Shown here one piece after another: positions 17,407-26,456 of a stretch of 26,826 nt of DNA. The number at the start of each line of letters is the position of its first letter. Position 1 is the first letter of the stretch. The stretch lies in the NCBI GenBank assembly GCA_017998575.1, contig JAGOCV010000005.1, positions 1-26,826 of the forward strand, given 5' to 3'. The notes under the pieces are model-generated. The model had not been told where the DNA came from. It searched no databases and saw nothing but the letters and a program-made list of their open reading frames with translations. Made by a program: the position numbers and the translations under genes. This stretch comes from Burkholderiaceae bacterium. GTDB lineage: Bacteria > Pseudomonadota > Gammaproteobacteria > Burkholderiales > Burkholderiaceae.

Positions 17407-18803
17407 TCGCGGCCCTCTCCACTGCGCGCCTGGCGGGCGCTGCGGCCGTCGTGTTCGCCTACCTGATGTTGTGTGCCTGGGTGCTGCGCGGTGTGCTGAA
17501 CGAACGCCGCGCCGCGCGCGACAAGGCCGCGCAGCTGGCATCGGCCGACGGGCGCGACGCCACGCTGGTGCTGTTCGCCAGCCAGACCGGCACCGCCGAA
17601 GATCTGGCCTGGCACACCGGGCGCCTGCTGCACGCGGCCGGCGAGCCGGTGCATGTGCTGTCGCTCGCCGAGGCGTCCGCCGCCCAGCTGGCCCGCGCCA
17701 CGCGTGCCCTCTTCATCGTCAGCACCTACGGCGAAGGTGATCCACCCGACCAGGGCGTGGCCTTCGCGCGGCGCGTGATGGGCGAGGCGCCCGACCTCTC
17801 CAGCCTGCAGTACGCCGTGCTGGCGCTGGGCGACGCCACCTACGCCAACTACTGCGGCTTCGGCCGCCGGCTCGAAAGCTGGCTCGACGGCTGCGGCGCG
17901 CAGGCGCAGTTCGACCGCATCGACGTCGACCGCGGCGACGGCGAGGCCATCGCACGCTGGCAGCACCACCTGGGCCACATCGCCACGCTCGATGACGTGC
18001 CAGCCTGGGACAGCGCCCCCTATGAAGACTGGACGCTGGCCGCCCGCGAACACCTCAATCCCGGCAGCACCGGCGCGCCGGTGTTCCACATCGAGCTGGA
18101 GCCGCCGGCCGGCAGCACGCCCGCCTGGGACTCGGGCGACCTGATCCAGCTGCGCGCGCCGGGCGACCCTGACCATGCGCGCGAATACTCCATAGGCTCC
18201 ATCGCCGCCGATGGCCGCGTGCACCTGCTGGTGCGCCAGCAGATGCGCGTGGACGGCACACCGGGCGTGGCCTCGGGATGGCTCACGGGACTGGGTGGAC
18301 CGCATCCGGCGCCGCGCCTGGACGTCGGCGGCGCGGTGAGCCTGAGGCTGCGCGCGCACCGCAACTTCCGGCTGGGCGACAACGCAGGGCGCCCGCTGAT
18401 CCTGATCGGCAATGGCACGGGCCTGGCCGGCCTGCGCGGCCACCTGCGCGCGCGTGCCGCCATGGGCGTGGCCTCGCGCAACTGGCTGATCTTCGGCGAG
18501 CGCCAGGCAGCGCACGACTGGCACTACCAGGCCGAGATGCGGCAGTGGCAGACGCGCGGCCTGCTGACGCGGCTGGATCTGGCCTTCTCGCGCGATCAGG
18601 ACGAGCGCACCTATGTGCAGCATCGCCTGGCCGCTGCGGCCGACGAAGTGCGCGCCTGGGTGGCCGACGGCGCGGCGCTCTATGTGTGCGGCAGCCTGCA
18701 GGGCATGGCACAGGCCGTGGACGACACACTGGCGCGACTGCTGGGCCGCGGCGCGCTCGACGAACTGGCGCGCGCGGGCCGCTACCGGCGGGACGTCTAC
18801 TGA
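17403..18803 (+). CDS. membrane-anchored diflavin reductase (flavodoxin + FAD/NADPH domains)
   Basis: The 466-residue protein starts with one transmembrane helix (about residues 9-30) followed by RRAARDK, which places the rest in the cytosol. A flavodoxin domain (about 53-200) has the FMN loop SQTGTAE (60-66), STYGEGDPPD (107-116) and LGDATYANYCGFG (142-154). A ferredoxin-NADP reductase part follows with REYSIGSI (FAD), GNGTGLAGLRGHL (pyridine nucleotide) and YVCGSLQGMAQAVDDTL near the C-terminus. It resembles sulfite reductase flavoprotein or cytochrome P450 reductase, but is shorter than CysJ (about 600). It would feed NADPH electrons to the PepSY membrane protein of the same operon. The start overlaps the apbE stop. 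Electron-donor specificity is inferred. Confidence 0.9.
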   Translation: MIAALSTARLAGAAAVVFAYLMLCAWVLRGVLNERRAARDKAAQLASADGRDATLVLFASQTGTAEDLAWHTGRLLHAAGEPVHVLSLAEASAAQLARATRALFIVSTYGEGDPPDQGVAFARRVMGEAPDLSSLQYAVLALGDATYANYCGFGRRLESWLDGCGAQAQFDRIDVDRGDGEAIARWQHHLGHIATLDDVPAWDSAPYEDWTLAAREHLNPGSTGAPVFHIELEPPAGSTPAWDSGDLIQLRAPGDPDHAREYSIGSIAADGRVHLLVRQQMRVDGTPGVASGWLTGLGGPHPAPRLDVGGAVSLRLRAHRNFRLGDNAGRPLILIGNGTGLAGLRGHLRARAAMGVASRNWLIFGERQAAHDWHYQAEMRQWQTRGLLTRLDLAFSRDQDERTYVQHRLAAAADEVRAWVADGAALYVCGSLQGMAQAVDDTLARLLGRGALDELARAGRYRRDVY

Positions 18804-18981
18804 GGCCCGCCCTGTCAACGCCGCACCCCGCGCCAGCGTTGCACAGCGCAGGGCGCTGGCCACGGCGCCTTTACAGTCCAGACATGCATCGGCAACTGCC
18901 GCCACATACGGCACGGTGGCCCACCGCATACGATGGCGCACCTGCGCTGCCTGCATCCACACAGACCTCTCCCGGCCACCC
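18804..18981 (+). other. intergenic region before the MacA-like gene
   Basis: This 178-base gap contains an inverted repeat GCCAGCG / CGCTGGC (18832-18838 and 18854-18860) with only a short T-run downstream, a possible weak terminator of the PepSY-ApbE operon. No convincing promoter or Fur box was found. A transcript from the upstream operon could continue into the exporter genes. Confidence 0.35.
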
Positions 18982-20685
18982 ATGACCGAGCGATCCACGA
19001 AGCCGTCGACACCCTCCCCCATCACCCGCCGGCGCCTCGCGCGCGCAGGCCTTGCCATCGTCGCGCTCGGCGTGCTTGGTGCCGGCAGCTGGTATGCCTG
19101 GAAAACCTGGGGGGCCGCGCCTACGGGCGACCAGTACATCTTCGCCTCCATCCAGCGCGGCGACATCGAAGACCTGGTGAGCGCCACCGGCTCGCTGCAA
19201 CCGCGTGATTACGTGGATGTGGGCGCGCAGGTCTCGGGCCAGTTGCGCCGCATCCTGGTCGAGGTGGGCTCCGAAGTGCACGAAGGCGAGCTGCTCGCCG
19301 AGATCGATGCCGAGGCGCTGGCCGCACGCGTGGACGCCAGCCGCGCCCAACTGCGGGCCCGCCAGGCCGATCTGGTGCAGCAGGAGGTCAACCTGGCCAA
19401 GGCGCAACGCGATGCGCAGCGCCAGCGCAACCTGATGACCGAGGAAGCCACCACCCTCGAAGCTGTGCAGAACGCCGAGACCACACTGGCCGCGGCCCGG
19501 GCCGCGATCAATTCGACGCGCGCGGGCATCGAGCAGATCCAGGCCTCCATGCGCGTGGACGAAACCAACCTCAACTACACCAAGATCTATGCGCCGATGA
19601 GCGGCACGGTGGCCAGCATCACGGCCAAGCAGGGCCAGACGCTCAACACCAACCAGTCGGCGCCCACCATCCTGCGCATCGCCGACCTGTCGGCCATGAC
19701 GGTGCAGACGCAGGTGTCCGAGGCCGACGTGAGCCGCCTCCGCACGGGCATGCCGGCCTACTTCACCACACTGGGCAGCCAGGGCCGCCGCTGGTGGGGC
19801 CAGCTCAAGAAGATCGAGCCCACGCCCACGGTGACCAACAACGTCGTGCTCTACAACGCGCTGTTCGAAGTGCCCAACCCCAACCGCGCGCTCATGACGC
19901 AGATGACCGCGCAGGTGTTCTTCATCGTCTCCGAGGCACGTGACGTGCTGGTGGCACCCATGTCGGCGCTGACCATCGCGCGCCCTGGGCCTCAGGGCAC
20001 CGGCGGCACGAACACGCGCGACCGCGGCGCACCCGGCAGTGCGCCAGCCGCTTCGGCACCGGAATCCGCAGCGTCGGCGGCCTCGGCCGTATCGCGCAAT
20101 GCGCCGCCCGCCACCGCAGCCGCAACCGCGCGCCCCGCCTCCGGCGAAGCCCCGCGCGAGCGCCGCGGCGAAGGCGGCAGCCCGCGCCCGACCGCCTCGG
20201 CCGAGGGCGCCCCGCGCGGCGATGCCGCCGGGGGCGAACGCCCGCGCTTCGACCGCGAGGCCTGGGGCCGTATGTCGGACGAAGAGCGCCAGCGCATGCG
20301 CACCGAGATGCAGGCCCGCCGGGCGGCACAGGGCGGCAACGCGCCCGGCAACGGCGACCGTCCCCGCAATGCCGGCGCCCGCGCCCAGGCATCGGGAACG
20401 CAATCGACGGCGGCACCCGCACCGCGTCCGCCGCGCAAGGCGACGGTGAAGGTCGAGACGGCTGCCGGCCAGATCGAGGAACGCGAGGTCACCATTGGCG
20501 TGAGCAATCGCGTGCACGCCCAGATCCTCTCCGGCCTGAACGAGGGCGACCGGGTGGTGGCCGGCGTCAAGCAACCCGACACACCCCGTCGTGGCGGCGC
20601 CCAGGCCAGCGGCCCGCAGGGTGGCCCGGGTCCACAAGGCGGCGGTGCCTTCGGCGGCGCAGCAGCACCCGGCGGCCGCCGGTGA
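18982..20685 (+). CDS. MacA/PvdR-like periplasmic adaptor of an ABC exporter
   Basis: The 567-residue membrane-fusion protein has an N-terminal anchor helix (about 21-40), the barrel/lipoyl part with [23 protein letters not shown] (68-88) and [15 protein letters not shown] (95-109), and a long alpha-helical hairpin of Gln, Arg and Ala (112-195). The second lipoyl half, [19 protein letters not shown] (203-221), follows. Adaptors of this type join MacB to an outer-membrane channel. Residues 334-485 are a low-complexity Ala/Pro/Gly/Arg insert containing an Arg/Glu-rich helix ([16 protein letters not shown]), and the C-terminus is Gly-rich; the protein is much longer than MacA (about 370). The macB-like gene overlaps its stop. 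The substrate is unknown; I give no symbol. Confidence 0.88.
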   Translation: MTERSTKPSTPSPITRRRLARAGLAIVALGVLGAGSWYAWKTWGAAPTGDQYIFASIQRGDIEDLVSATGSLQPRDYVDVGAQVSGQLRRILVEVGSEVHEGELLAEIDAEALAARVDASRAQLRARQADLVQQEVNLAKAQRDAQRQRNLMTEEATTLEAVQNAETTLAAARAAINSTRAGIEQIQASMRVDETNLNYTKIYAPMSGTVASITAKQGQTLNTNQSAPTILRIADLSAMTVQTQVSEADVSRLRTGMPAYFTTLGSQGRRWWGQLKKIEPTPTVTNNVVLYNALFEVPNPNRALMTQMTAQVFFIVSEARDVLVAPMSALTIARPGPQGTGGTNTRDRGAPGSAPAASAPESAASAASAVSRNAPPATAAATARPASGEAPRERRGEGGSPRPTASAEGAPRGDAAGGERPRFDREAWGRMSDEERQRMRTEMQARRAAQGGNAPGNGDRPRNAGARAQASGTQSTAAPAPRPPRKATVKVETAAGQIEEREVTIGVSNRVHAQILSGLNEGDRVVAGVKQPDTPRRGGAQASGPQGGPGPQGGGAFGGAAAPGGRR

Positions 20686-22661
20686 ATTCCGCGGCAGATT
20701 CCGGTCCGGCCATGGCGACGACGGGCGTTCCGCTCATCGACATCCGCGGCGTCACCAAGACGTACCGCAACGGCGACCTGGCCACGCGCGTGCTGCACGG
20801 CGTGAACCTGGCCATCTATCCCGGCGAGCTCGTGGCGATCATGGGCGCCTCGGGATCGGGCAAGTCGACCCTGATGAACATCCTGGGCTGCCTGGACAAG
20901 CCCAGCACGGGCAGCTACCACTTCATGGGCCGCGACGTGGCGCAGCTCGACCGTGACGAGCTCGCCGAGCTGCGTCGCGATGCCTTCGGCTTCGTCTTCC
21001 AGAGCTACAACCTGATCGCCACCAACACGGCGGCGGAGAACGTGGAAGTGCCCGCCGTCTATGCCGGCGTGCCGCCGGCCGAGCGCCACGTGCGCGCATC
21101 CGAACTGCTGGAGCGCCTGGGCCTGCACGAGCGCGGCCATCACCGGCCCAACCAGCTGTCGGGCGGCCAGCAACAGCGCGTGTCGATCGCGCGCGCGCTG
21201 ATGAACGGCGGCCGCGTGATCCTGGCCGACGAGCCCACGGGCGCCCTCGACAGCAAAAGCGGCGCGGACGTGATGGCGCTGCTCAAGGAGCTCTCGGCGC
21301 AGGGCCACACCGTCATCCTCATCACACACGCGGCCGAGGTGGCCGCGCATGCGCACCGCGTCATCGAGATCAAGGACGGCCACATCGTGGCCGATCCCGG
21401 CCCGTCGCAACCCGATGCCGAGTCGGCCGCGCGCGCGCTGGCCTGGACACCGCGCACCGCGCGCCACTCCACGCTGGGCGAGGTGGCCGAGGCCGCCAAG
21501 ACCGCATGGCGCGCGCTCAAGGCCAACGTGTTCCGCGCCATCCTCACGCTGCTGGGCATCGTGATCGGCGTGGCATCGGTCATTGCCATGCTGGCCATTG
21601 GCGATGGCGCCAAGCAGGTGGTGCTCGACCGCATCAGCGCCATGGGCTCCAACCTGCTGCTCGTGCGGCCCGGCGCGCCCAACCAGCGCGGCTTCGTGAC
21701 CACGTTGGTGCAATCCGACGTGGCGGCCATCAACGCCGAGGTGCCCAACGTGCTGGCCGCCATCCCCGAGCAGACCAGCAGCGTCACCCTGCGCTACGGC
21801 GGCATCGACTACGCGAGCAGCGTCACGGGCACGTCGTACCGCTTCCCCATCGCGCGCAAGTGGCCGGTGGCGCGCGGCACGTTCTTCAGCGAGGACGACG
21901 ACCTCAACTACGCCACGGTGGCCGTGCTGGGCGAGACGGCGGCCAAGGCGCTGTTTCCCAATGGCGAAGAGCCGATCGGCCAGTACATCCTGGTCAACAG
22001 CCTGATCTTCCAGGTGGTGGGCATCCTCAGTCCCAAGGGCGCCTCGCCCACGGGATCCGACCAGGACGACGTGGTCATGGTGCCCTACGCCACCAGCCAG
22101 CTGCGGTTGTCGGGCCAGCGCTACCTGCGCAACGTGACCATCGCGGTGGACAACGTCGCGCGCATCGACGAGACGCAAAGCGCCGTCGAGTCGCTGCTGG
22201 CCGAGCGCCACGGCGTGATCGATTTCCAGATCCGCAACATGGCCTCGATCATCGACACCGCCACCGAAACGCAGGACACCATGACCATCCTGCTGGGCTC
22301 CATCGCCGCGATCTCGCTGCTGGTGGGCGGAATCGGCGTGATGAACATCATGCTGGTGAGCGTGACCGAGCGCACGCGCGAGATCGGCATCCGCATGGCG
22401 ACGGGCGCACGCACGCGCAACATCATGCAGCAGTTCCTCATCGAAGCGCTCATGGTTTCGGCCATCGGCGGCCTGCTGGGCGTGGGCTTCGGCCTGGGCG
22501 CGGCGGCCATCATCGAGGCTTTCGGCACGCCCATCCAGTACTCGGTGATGCCGGTGCTGCTGGCCTTCGGCTGCGCTTTCGGCACGGGCCTGGTGTTCGG
22601 CTTCCTGCCGGCACGCAAGGCGGCGCGCCTCGATCCGGTGGTGGCGCTCGCCTCGGAATGA
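20682..22661 (+). CDS. macB: MacB-type ABC transporter, fused ATPase and permease
   Basis: The protein has 659 residues from GTG 20682, which overlaps the adaptor stop as GTGA; an ATG at 20712 would give 649, nearer E. coli MacB (648). The ATPase domain shows Walker A GASGSGKS (55-62), the signature LSGGQQQR (159-166), Walker [13 protein letters not shown] (179-190) and the H-loop His. A hydrophobic helix near 285 ([22 protein letters not shown]) is followed by a large periplasmic domain and three C-terminal helices with the MacB/FtsX segment [17 protein letters not shown]. MacB transporters are mechanotransmission pumps that push periplasmic substrates (macrolides, peptides, siderophores) through an outer-membrane channel. 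Its neighbours on both sides complete the tripartite pump. Confidence 0.94.
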   Translation: MNSAADSGPAMATTGVPLIDIRGVTKTYRNGDLATRVLHGVNLAIYPGELVAIMGASGSGKSTLMNILGCLDKPSTGSYHFMGRDVAQLDRDELAELRRDAFGFVFQSYNLIATNTAAENVEVPAVYAGVPPAERHVRASELLERLGLHERGHHRPNQLSGGQQQRVSIARALMNGGRVILADEPTGALDSKSGADVMALLKELSAQGHTVILITHAAEVAAHAHRVIEIKDGHIVADPGPSQPDAESAARALAWTPRTARHSTLGEVAEAAKTAWRALKANVFRAILTLLGIVIGVASVIAMLAIGDGAKQVVLDRISAMGSNLLLVRPGAPNQRGFVTTLVQSDVAAINAEVPNVLAAIPEQTSSVTLRYGGIDYASSVTGTSYRFPIARKWPVARGTFFSEDDDLNYATVAVLGETAAKALFPNGEEPIGQYILVNSLIFQVVGILSPKGASPTGSDQDDVVMVPYATSQLRLSGQRYLRNVTIAVDNVARIDETQSAVESLLAERHGVIDFQIRNMASIIDTATETQDTMTILLGSIAAISLLVGGIGVMNIMLVSVTERTREIGIRMATGARTRNIMQQFLIEALMVSAIGGLLGVGFGLGAAAIIEAFGTPIQYSVMPVLLAFGCAFGTGLVFGFLPARKAARLDPVVALASE

Positions 22662-24106
22662 AGAACGACATGGCATCGACGATGACGACGACACCACATG
22701 ACCCGCACCGGCGAGCCATCCCGCGCGCCGCCACCGTGCTGGCCGCGCTGGCCCTGGCCGGCTGCGCCGTGCAGGAGCCGCGCACGCGCCCCGCCCTTCC
22801 CCTGCCCGCCGGCTGGACCGAAGCCGCAGCGGCCGACGCCGCGCCCGTGCAGCGCGACTGGTGGCTGGGTTTCGGCTCGGCGCCGCTGGTCTCATTGATC
22901 GATGAGGCAGACCGGAGCAGCACCGACCTGCGCATCGCGGCGCAGCGCGTGCGAGCAGCCGAGATCGCGGCCAACCTGGCGGGCGTATCGCTGCTGCCGA
23001 CCGTAGGCGTGAGCGCCGGCACGTCGGGTAACCGCAGCGATGCGCCCGGCCTTCCTGCCACCTCGCGCCGCGGCACCAGTGCCTCGCTGTCGGTGAGCTA
23101 CGAGATCGACGTGTGGGGTCGTATCGCCGCCGGCGTGCAGGGCGCCGAGGCCTCGCTGGCGGCCAGTCGCTATGACCTGGACACCGTACGCCTGACGGTA
23201 TCCACCGCCGTGGCCAGCACGTATTTCCAGTTGCTGGCAGCACGGGCGCGCACCGACATCGCGCGCGAGAACCTGGCCATCGCCGAGCGCGTGCTGCGCG
23301 TTGTCGAAGCGCGTGCGCGCAACGGCGTGGCGACGCCGCTGGAGGTGTCTCAGCAGACCACCACCGTGCTGTCGCAGCGCACCGCGTTGCTGCCGCTGGA
23401 GGTGCAGCAGCGCCAGCTGGCGTCGGCCCTGGCCCTGCTGCTCGGCCGCGTGCCGCAGGACGTGCCGCCACCGCCTGTGGAGCAACTGACGCAGCTCACC
23501 GTGCCGCGCGTGGCGCCGGGCCTGCCGTCGGATCTGCTGGTGCGCCGGCCCGATCTCGCCTCGGCCGAAGCCGGCCTGGCCGCCGCCGATGCCAACGTGG
23601 CAGCCGCGCGCGCGGCGCTGCTGCCGGGCTTCTCGCTGTCGGCATCCGGCGGCGTGAGCAGCGCCGCGCTGCTGTCGCTGGCCAATGCAACCAGCACGCT
23701 GTCGCTGGGGCTGTCGCTGTCGCAGAACCTGTTCGACAACGGCCGCCAGCGCCTGCAGGTCGAGAGTTCGCGCGTACAGCGCGAACTGCTGGTCGAAACC
23801 TACGCCCGCTCGGTGCGCACGGCCCTCAAGGAGGTCGACGACGGCCTGGGCAATGCCGACCGCAACGCGCGTCAGGAAGCCACGCAGCAGCAGGTATTGC
23901 TACAGGCCCAGCGCACCCTGCGCCTGGCCGAGTTGCGCTACCGCGAGGGCGTGGGCGATCTGCTGGCGGTACTCGATGCCCAACGCACGCTGTTTTCGGC
24001 GCAGGACCAGCTGGCACAGTTGCGACTGGCGCGCTTGCAGTCCGCCCTGGACCTGTACAAGGCACTCGGCGGCGGATGGAGCCGTGACGGCTCCGGGCCC
24101 GGCTGA
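22658..24106 (+). CDS. NodT/OprM-type outer membrane efflux lipoprotein
   Basis: The 482-residue protein has a lipoprotein signal with lipobox LALAGC (Cys36) and two outer-membrane efflux protein repeats. Typical sequences are [19 protein letters not shown], the [12 protein letters not shown] segment of the first repeat, [32 protein letters not shown] cut into shorter conserved runs, and [26 protein letters not shown] near the end. It should form the trimeric outer-membrane channel of the MacAB-like pump. ATG 22658 overlaps the macB stop (ATGA); internal in-frame ATGs at 22670 and 22682 are alternative starts. The gene order adaptor, MacB, outer-membrane factor equals that of pvdR-pvdT-opmQ in Pseudomonas. 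Confidence 0.92.
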   Translation: MKNDMASTMTTTPHDPHRRAIPRAATVLAALALAGCAVQEPRTRPALPLPAGWTEAAAADAAPVQRDWWLGFGSAPLVSLIDEADRSSTDLRIAAQRVRAAEIAANLAGVSLLPTVGVSAGTSGNRSDAPGLPATSRRGTSASLSVSYEIDVWGRIAAGVQGAEASLAASRYDLDTVRLTVSTAVASTYFQLLAARARTDIARENLAIAERVLRVVEARARNGVATPLEVSQQTTTVLSQRTALLPLEVQQRQLASALALLLGRVPQDVPPPPVEQLTQLTVPRVAPGLPSDLLVRRPDLASAEAGLAAADANVAAARAALLPGFSLSASGGVSSAALLSLANATSTLSLGLSLSQNLFDNGRQRLQVESSRVQRELLVETYARSVRTALKEVDDGLGNADRNARQEATQQQVLLQAQRTLRLAELRYREGVGDLLAVLDAQRTLFSAQDQLAQLRLARLQSALDLYKALGGGWSRDGSGPG

Positions 24107-24166
24107 GCGGCAGGACAGGACGCGTGCTTCGCTAAACTCGAGGCGCCCTCAGTCCACACGACACCC

Positions 24167-24847
24167 ATGCTGCTGACCATTCCCGATCTTCTGACCGCAG
24201 AACAGGCCCGGCAGTGCAAGTCGGTGCTCGATCAGGCCCCCTGGGCGGACGGCCGGCTCACCGCTGGCGCGCAGGCGGCACGGGCCAAGAACAACGAGCA
24301 GGTGCCGGCCGACCACAAGGCCGCACAGCAGGTCGCCAACTCATTGCTGGACGCCCTGAGCGGCAACATGCGCTTCGTCGCGGCCGCGCTGCCGCTGAAG
24401 GTGCTGCCGCCCACCTTCAACCGCTACACCGGCGGTGGCACCTACGGCAACCACATCGACAACGCCATCCGCAACCTGCCAGGCACGCCGCACAAGGTGC
24501 GCACCGACATCTCGGCCACCGTGTTCCTGACCGATCCCGCCGACTACGACGGCGGCGAACTGGTCATCGAGGACACCTACGGTACGCACCAGGTCAAGCT
24601 GCCCGCCGGCCACATGGTGCTCTACCCCGGTACCAGCCTGCACCGGGTGACGCCCGTCACGCGCGGCGCCCGCGTGTCGGCCTTCTTCTGGGTGCAGAGC
24701 ATGGTGCGCGACGCCACGCAGCGCTCGCTACTGTGGGAACTCGACACCGCCATCCAGGCGCTGCACCCGCGCGTGCCCGCAGATCCTGCCCTGGTGCAAC
24801 TCACAGGCGTCTATCACAACCTGTTGCGCCAGTGGGCCGAGACCTGA
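24167..24847 (+). CDS. piuC: PiuC/YbiX-type Fe(II)/2-oxoglutarate PKHD hydroxylase
   Basis: The 226-residue product matches the PKHD-type hydroxylase family in length and sequence. The Fe(II) ligands His96 and Asp98 are in YGNHIDNAI, the distal His159 is in YPGTSLHRVTPVTRGAR, and Arg169 is suited to bind 2-oxoglutarate. The YDGGELVIEDTYGTHQVKLPAG core is conserved. In pseudomonads and Burkholderia such genes neighbour TonB siderophore receptors (piuA, fiu) and are iron-regulated; the natural substrate is unknown. The 60-base upstream gap shows no clear Fur box. The alpha-hydroxy-acid dehydrogenase gene begins four bases after its stop, so they are likely co-transcribed. Confidence 0.93.
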   Translation: MLLTIPDLLTAEQARQCKSVLDQAPWADGRLTAGAQAARAKNNEQVPADHKAAQQVANSLLDALSGNMRFVAAALPLKVLPPTFNRYTGGGTYGNHIDNAIRNLPGTPHKVRTDISATVFLTDPADYDGGELVIEDTYGTHQVKLPAGHMVLYPGTSLHRVTPVTRGARVSAFFWVQSMVRDATQRSLLWELDTAIQALHPRVPADPALVQLTGVYHNLLRQWAET

Positions 24848-24851
24848 GTCC

Positions 24852-25970
24852 ATGTCCCGGCCGCTCGCACCGCTGGTGCGCATCCCCCCCGACATCGTCT
24901 GCGTCGCCGACTACGAAGCCTACGCCCGCGAGCGCATGACGGCCTCGGCCTGGGCCTACCTCAGCGGCGGCGCAGCCGACGAGCGCACGCTGGCCGACAA
25001 CCTCGCGGCGTTCAGCCGGTTGCGCCTGCTGCCCCGCGTCCTGCAGGACCTCACGTCGGCCCATACGCGGCTCGAGCTGCTGGGCCACAGCTACGAGCAT
25101 CCGCTCTTCATCGCCCCCGTGGCCTACCAGCAGCTGGCGCATGCGGATGGCGAGCGCGCCATGGCGCTGGCCGCCGCGGCCATGCGTGCCGGCATGGTGC
25201 TGAGCACCCAGTCGAGCACGGCGGTGGAAGAGGTCGCGGCCCACGCCGGCGCGCCCCTGTGGTTTCAGCTCTACATCCAGCCCGACCGCGCCTTCACGCG
25301 CGACCTGGTGCGCCGCGTTGACGCCGCGGGCTTCAAGGCGCTGGTGGTGACCGTGGACGCACCCGTGAACGGCGCCCGCAACCGCGAGCAGCGCGCCGGT
25401 TTCACGCTCCCCGAAGGTATTCGGGCCGTCAATCTGGAAGGCATGCAGCAGCCGTCCTCACACACCGCAGCGGCGGGCGAGAGCCCGCTGTTCGCGTCGC
25501 CGCTGGTCGGAAGCGCCGCGCGCTGGGACGACCTCGCATCGCTGCGGGCCGAAACGGCCCTTCCCATCCTGCTCAAGGGCGTCCTTTCGCCGGCCGACGC
25601 CAGGCACGCGATCGACTTCGGGGTGGACGGACTGATCGTCTCCAACCATGGCGGACGCACGCTCGACACCACCGTCGCCACGCTCGACGCCCTGCCTGGC
25701 GTGGTGCAGGCCGTGGCCGGCCGCGTGCCCGTGCTGATGGATGGCGGCATCCGGCGCGGCACCGATGTGTTCAAGGCTCTGGCGCTGGGCGCCCGCGCCG
25801 TGCTGGTCGGCCGGCCATGCATGTGGGGGCTGGCGGCGGCGGGCGCAGTGGGGGTGGTTCACGTCCTGCACCTGCTGCGCGCCGAGCTGGAAATGGCCAT
25901 GGCCCTGAGCGGCTGCGCCACGCTGGCCGACATAACGCCCGACGCGCTCTGGCCGACAGCCCGAGCCTGA
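24852..25970 (+). CDS. FMN-dependent alpha-hydroxy-acid dehydrogenase (LldD/glycolate oxidase family)
   Basis: The 372-residue TIM-barrel flavoenzyme oxidises a 2-hydroxy acid to the 2-keto acid. The family features are the [13 protein letters not shown]-terminal Tyr motif (Tyr36), [11 protein letters not shown], the FMN-binding Lys242 in PILLKGVL, the catalytic His266 in [24 protein letters not shown] (297-310) and [10 protein letters not shown]. The usual HGGRQLD is HGGRTLD here. There is no membrane-binding insert resembling that of LldD. The substrate could be lactate, glycolate, mandelate or another acid; I cannot tell. Its position four bases after piuC is unusual for a lactate utilisation gene and suggests a link to iron metabolism or to supply of a keto acid, which is speculative. 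Confidence 0.9.
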   Translation: MSRPLAPLVRIPPDIVCVADYEAYARERMTASAWAYLSGGAADERTLADNLAAFSRLRLLPRVLQDLTSAHTRLELLGHSYEHPLFIAPVAYQQLAHADGERAMALAAAAMRAGMVLSTQSSTAVEEVAAHAGAPLWFQLYIQPDRAFTRDLVRRVDAAGFKALVVTVDAPVNGARNREQRAGFTLPEGIRAVNLEGMQQPSSHTAAAGESPLFASPLVGSAARWDDLASLRAETALPILLKGVLSPADARHAIDFGVDGLIVSNHGGRTLDTTVATLDALPGVVQAVAGRVPVLMDGGIRRGTDVFKALALGARAVLVGRPCMWGLAAAGAVGVVHVLHLLRAELEMAMALSGCATLADITPDALWPTARA

Positions 25971-26026
25971 CCGGCCACCGCGGTCACCCGTTCCGCGATA
26001 CCCCTTCCACTCGCACTGCAAATTTA

Positions 26027-26056
26027 TTGCAAATGCGAGGGATTCGTATTTATAAT
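26027..26056 (+). promoter_or_regulatory. bfd promoter with Fur-like box between -35 and -10
   Basis: TTGCAA (26027-26032), an 18-base spacer and a perfect TATAAT (26051-26056) make a good sigma-70 promoter about 30 bases before bfd. The spacer holds an inverted repeat AATGCGA-GGGAT-TCGTATT (26032-26050), resembling Fur sites of this group. GCAAAT is also repeated directly just upstream (26019 and 26029). Fur binding here would block polymerase. The promoter is seen directly; the regulator is inferred. Confidence 0.72.
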
Positions 26057-26087
26057 CGCGCACCTCCACCCGACAGCCCCTGCTGCC

Positions 26088-26291
26088 ATGATCGTTTGCG
26101 TTTGCCGCCGAGTGTCTGACCGCGAAATCGCGCGCCATGCGCGTGCGGGCATGGATTTCGACGACATCCAGTTCGAGCTCGGCGTGGCGTCCCAATGCGG
26201 CCAGTGCGAAAGCTGCGCCCGCGATGTCGTCGCGCAGTGCTGCCCCTCCCGGCCGGTGGCCGCGATCCAGATGGTTCCGGCCTCGGCCTGA
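26088..26291 (+). CDS. bfd: bacterioferritin-associated ferredoxin
   Basis: This 67-residue [2Fe-2S] protein docks on bacterioferritin and passes electrons to its haem to release stored iron. The start [14 protein letters not shown] and the four cluster cysteines Cys4, Cys6, Cys37 and Cys40 (CGQC) give the Bfd pattern C-x-C-x30-C-x2-C; Cys43, Cys51 and Cys52 are extra. The length fits Bfd (about 64). It is probably derepressed under iron limitation through the promoter just upstream. The leader has no strong Shine-Dalgarno sequence. The matching bfr gene is at 8620-9096, and tonB follows 165 bases downstream. Confidence 0.95.
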   Translation: MIVCVCRRVSDREIARHARAGMDFDDIQFELGVASQCGQCESCARDVVAQCCPSRPVAAIQMVPASA

Positions 26292-26311
26292 GCCCCGCGC
26301 GAAGCCCCGGC

Positions 26312-26386
26312 ATGGAAACACTGGCGAGCCTGGGTTTCAGCCTGATCCTGGTCGTAGGCTCGGCCTGGTGGATTTTCAGGAAGTAA
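26312..26386 (+). CDS. possible 24-residue single-helix membrane peptide
   Basis: A short reading frame encodes [20 protein letters not shown] followed by IFRK and a TAA stop. It is a single hydrophobic helix with an acidic N-terminus and a basic C-terminal tail, the usual form of small regulatory membrane proteins. It lies 20 bases after bfd and 70 bases before tonB, in the same direction. There is no strong ribosome-binding site, and I do not recognise a family. The same frame is open further upstream but overlaps bfd. It may be real, or simply an open stretch. Confidence 0.35.
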   Translation: METLASLGFSLILVVGSAWWIFRK

Positions 26387-26456
26387 CATAGCTCCTCGCT
26401 CCTGGCGGTAGGCTCGTTCCCGGCCTGTGAACTGCCTTGTGCAGGCGTCTGAATCA

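Noticed and set aside
20682..20711. Choice of macB start at ATG 20712
   Set aside because: Not excluded, but the GTG at 20682 overlaps the upstream stop in the GTGA manner seen elsewhere in the operon, so it was preferred; neither has a clear ribosome-binding site.
19992..23471. A 1159-codon open frame on the minus strand opposite the exporter genes
   Set aside because: It is the shadow of macA, macB and the outer-membrane gene; composition is Arg/Ala/His-rich low complexity and no family is recognisable.
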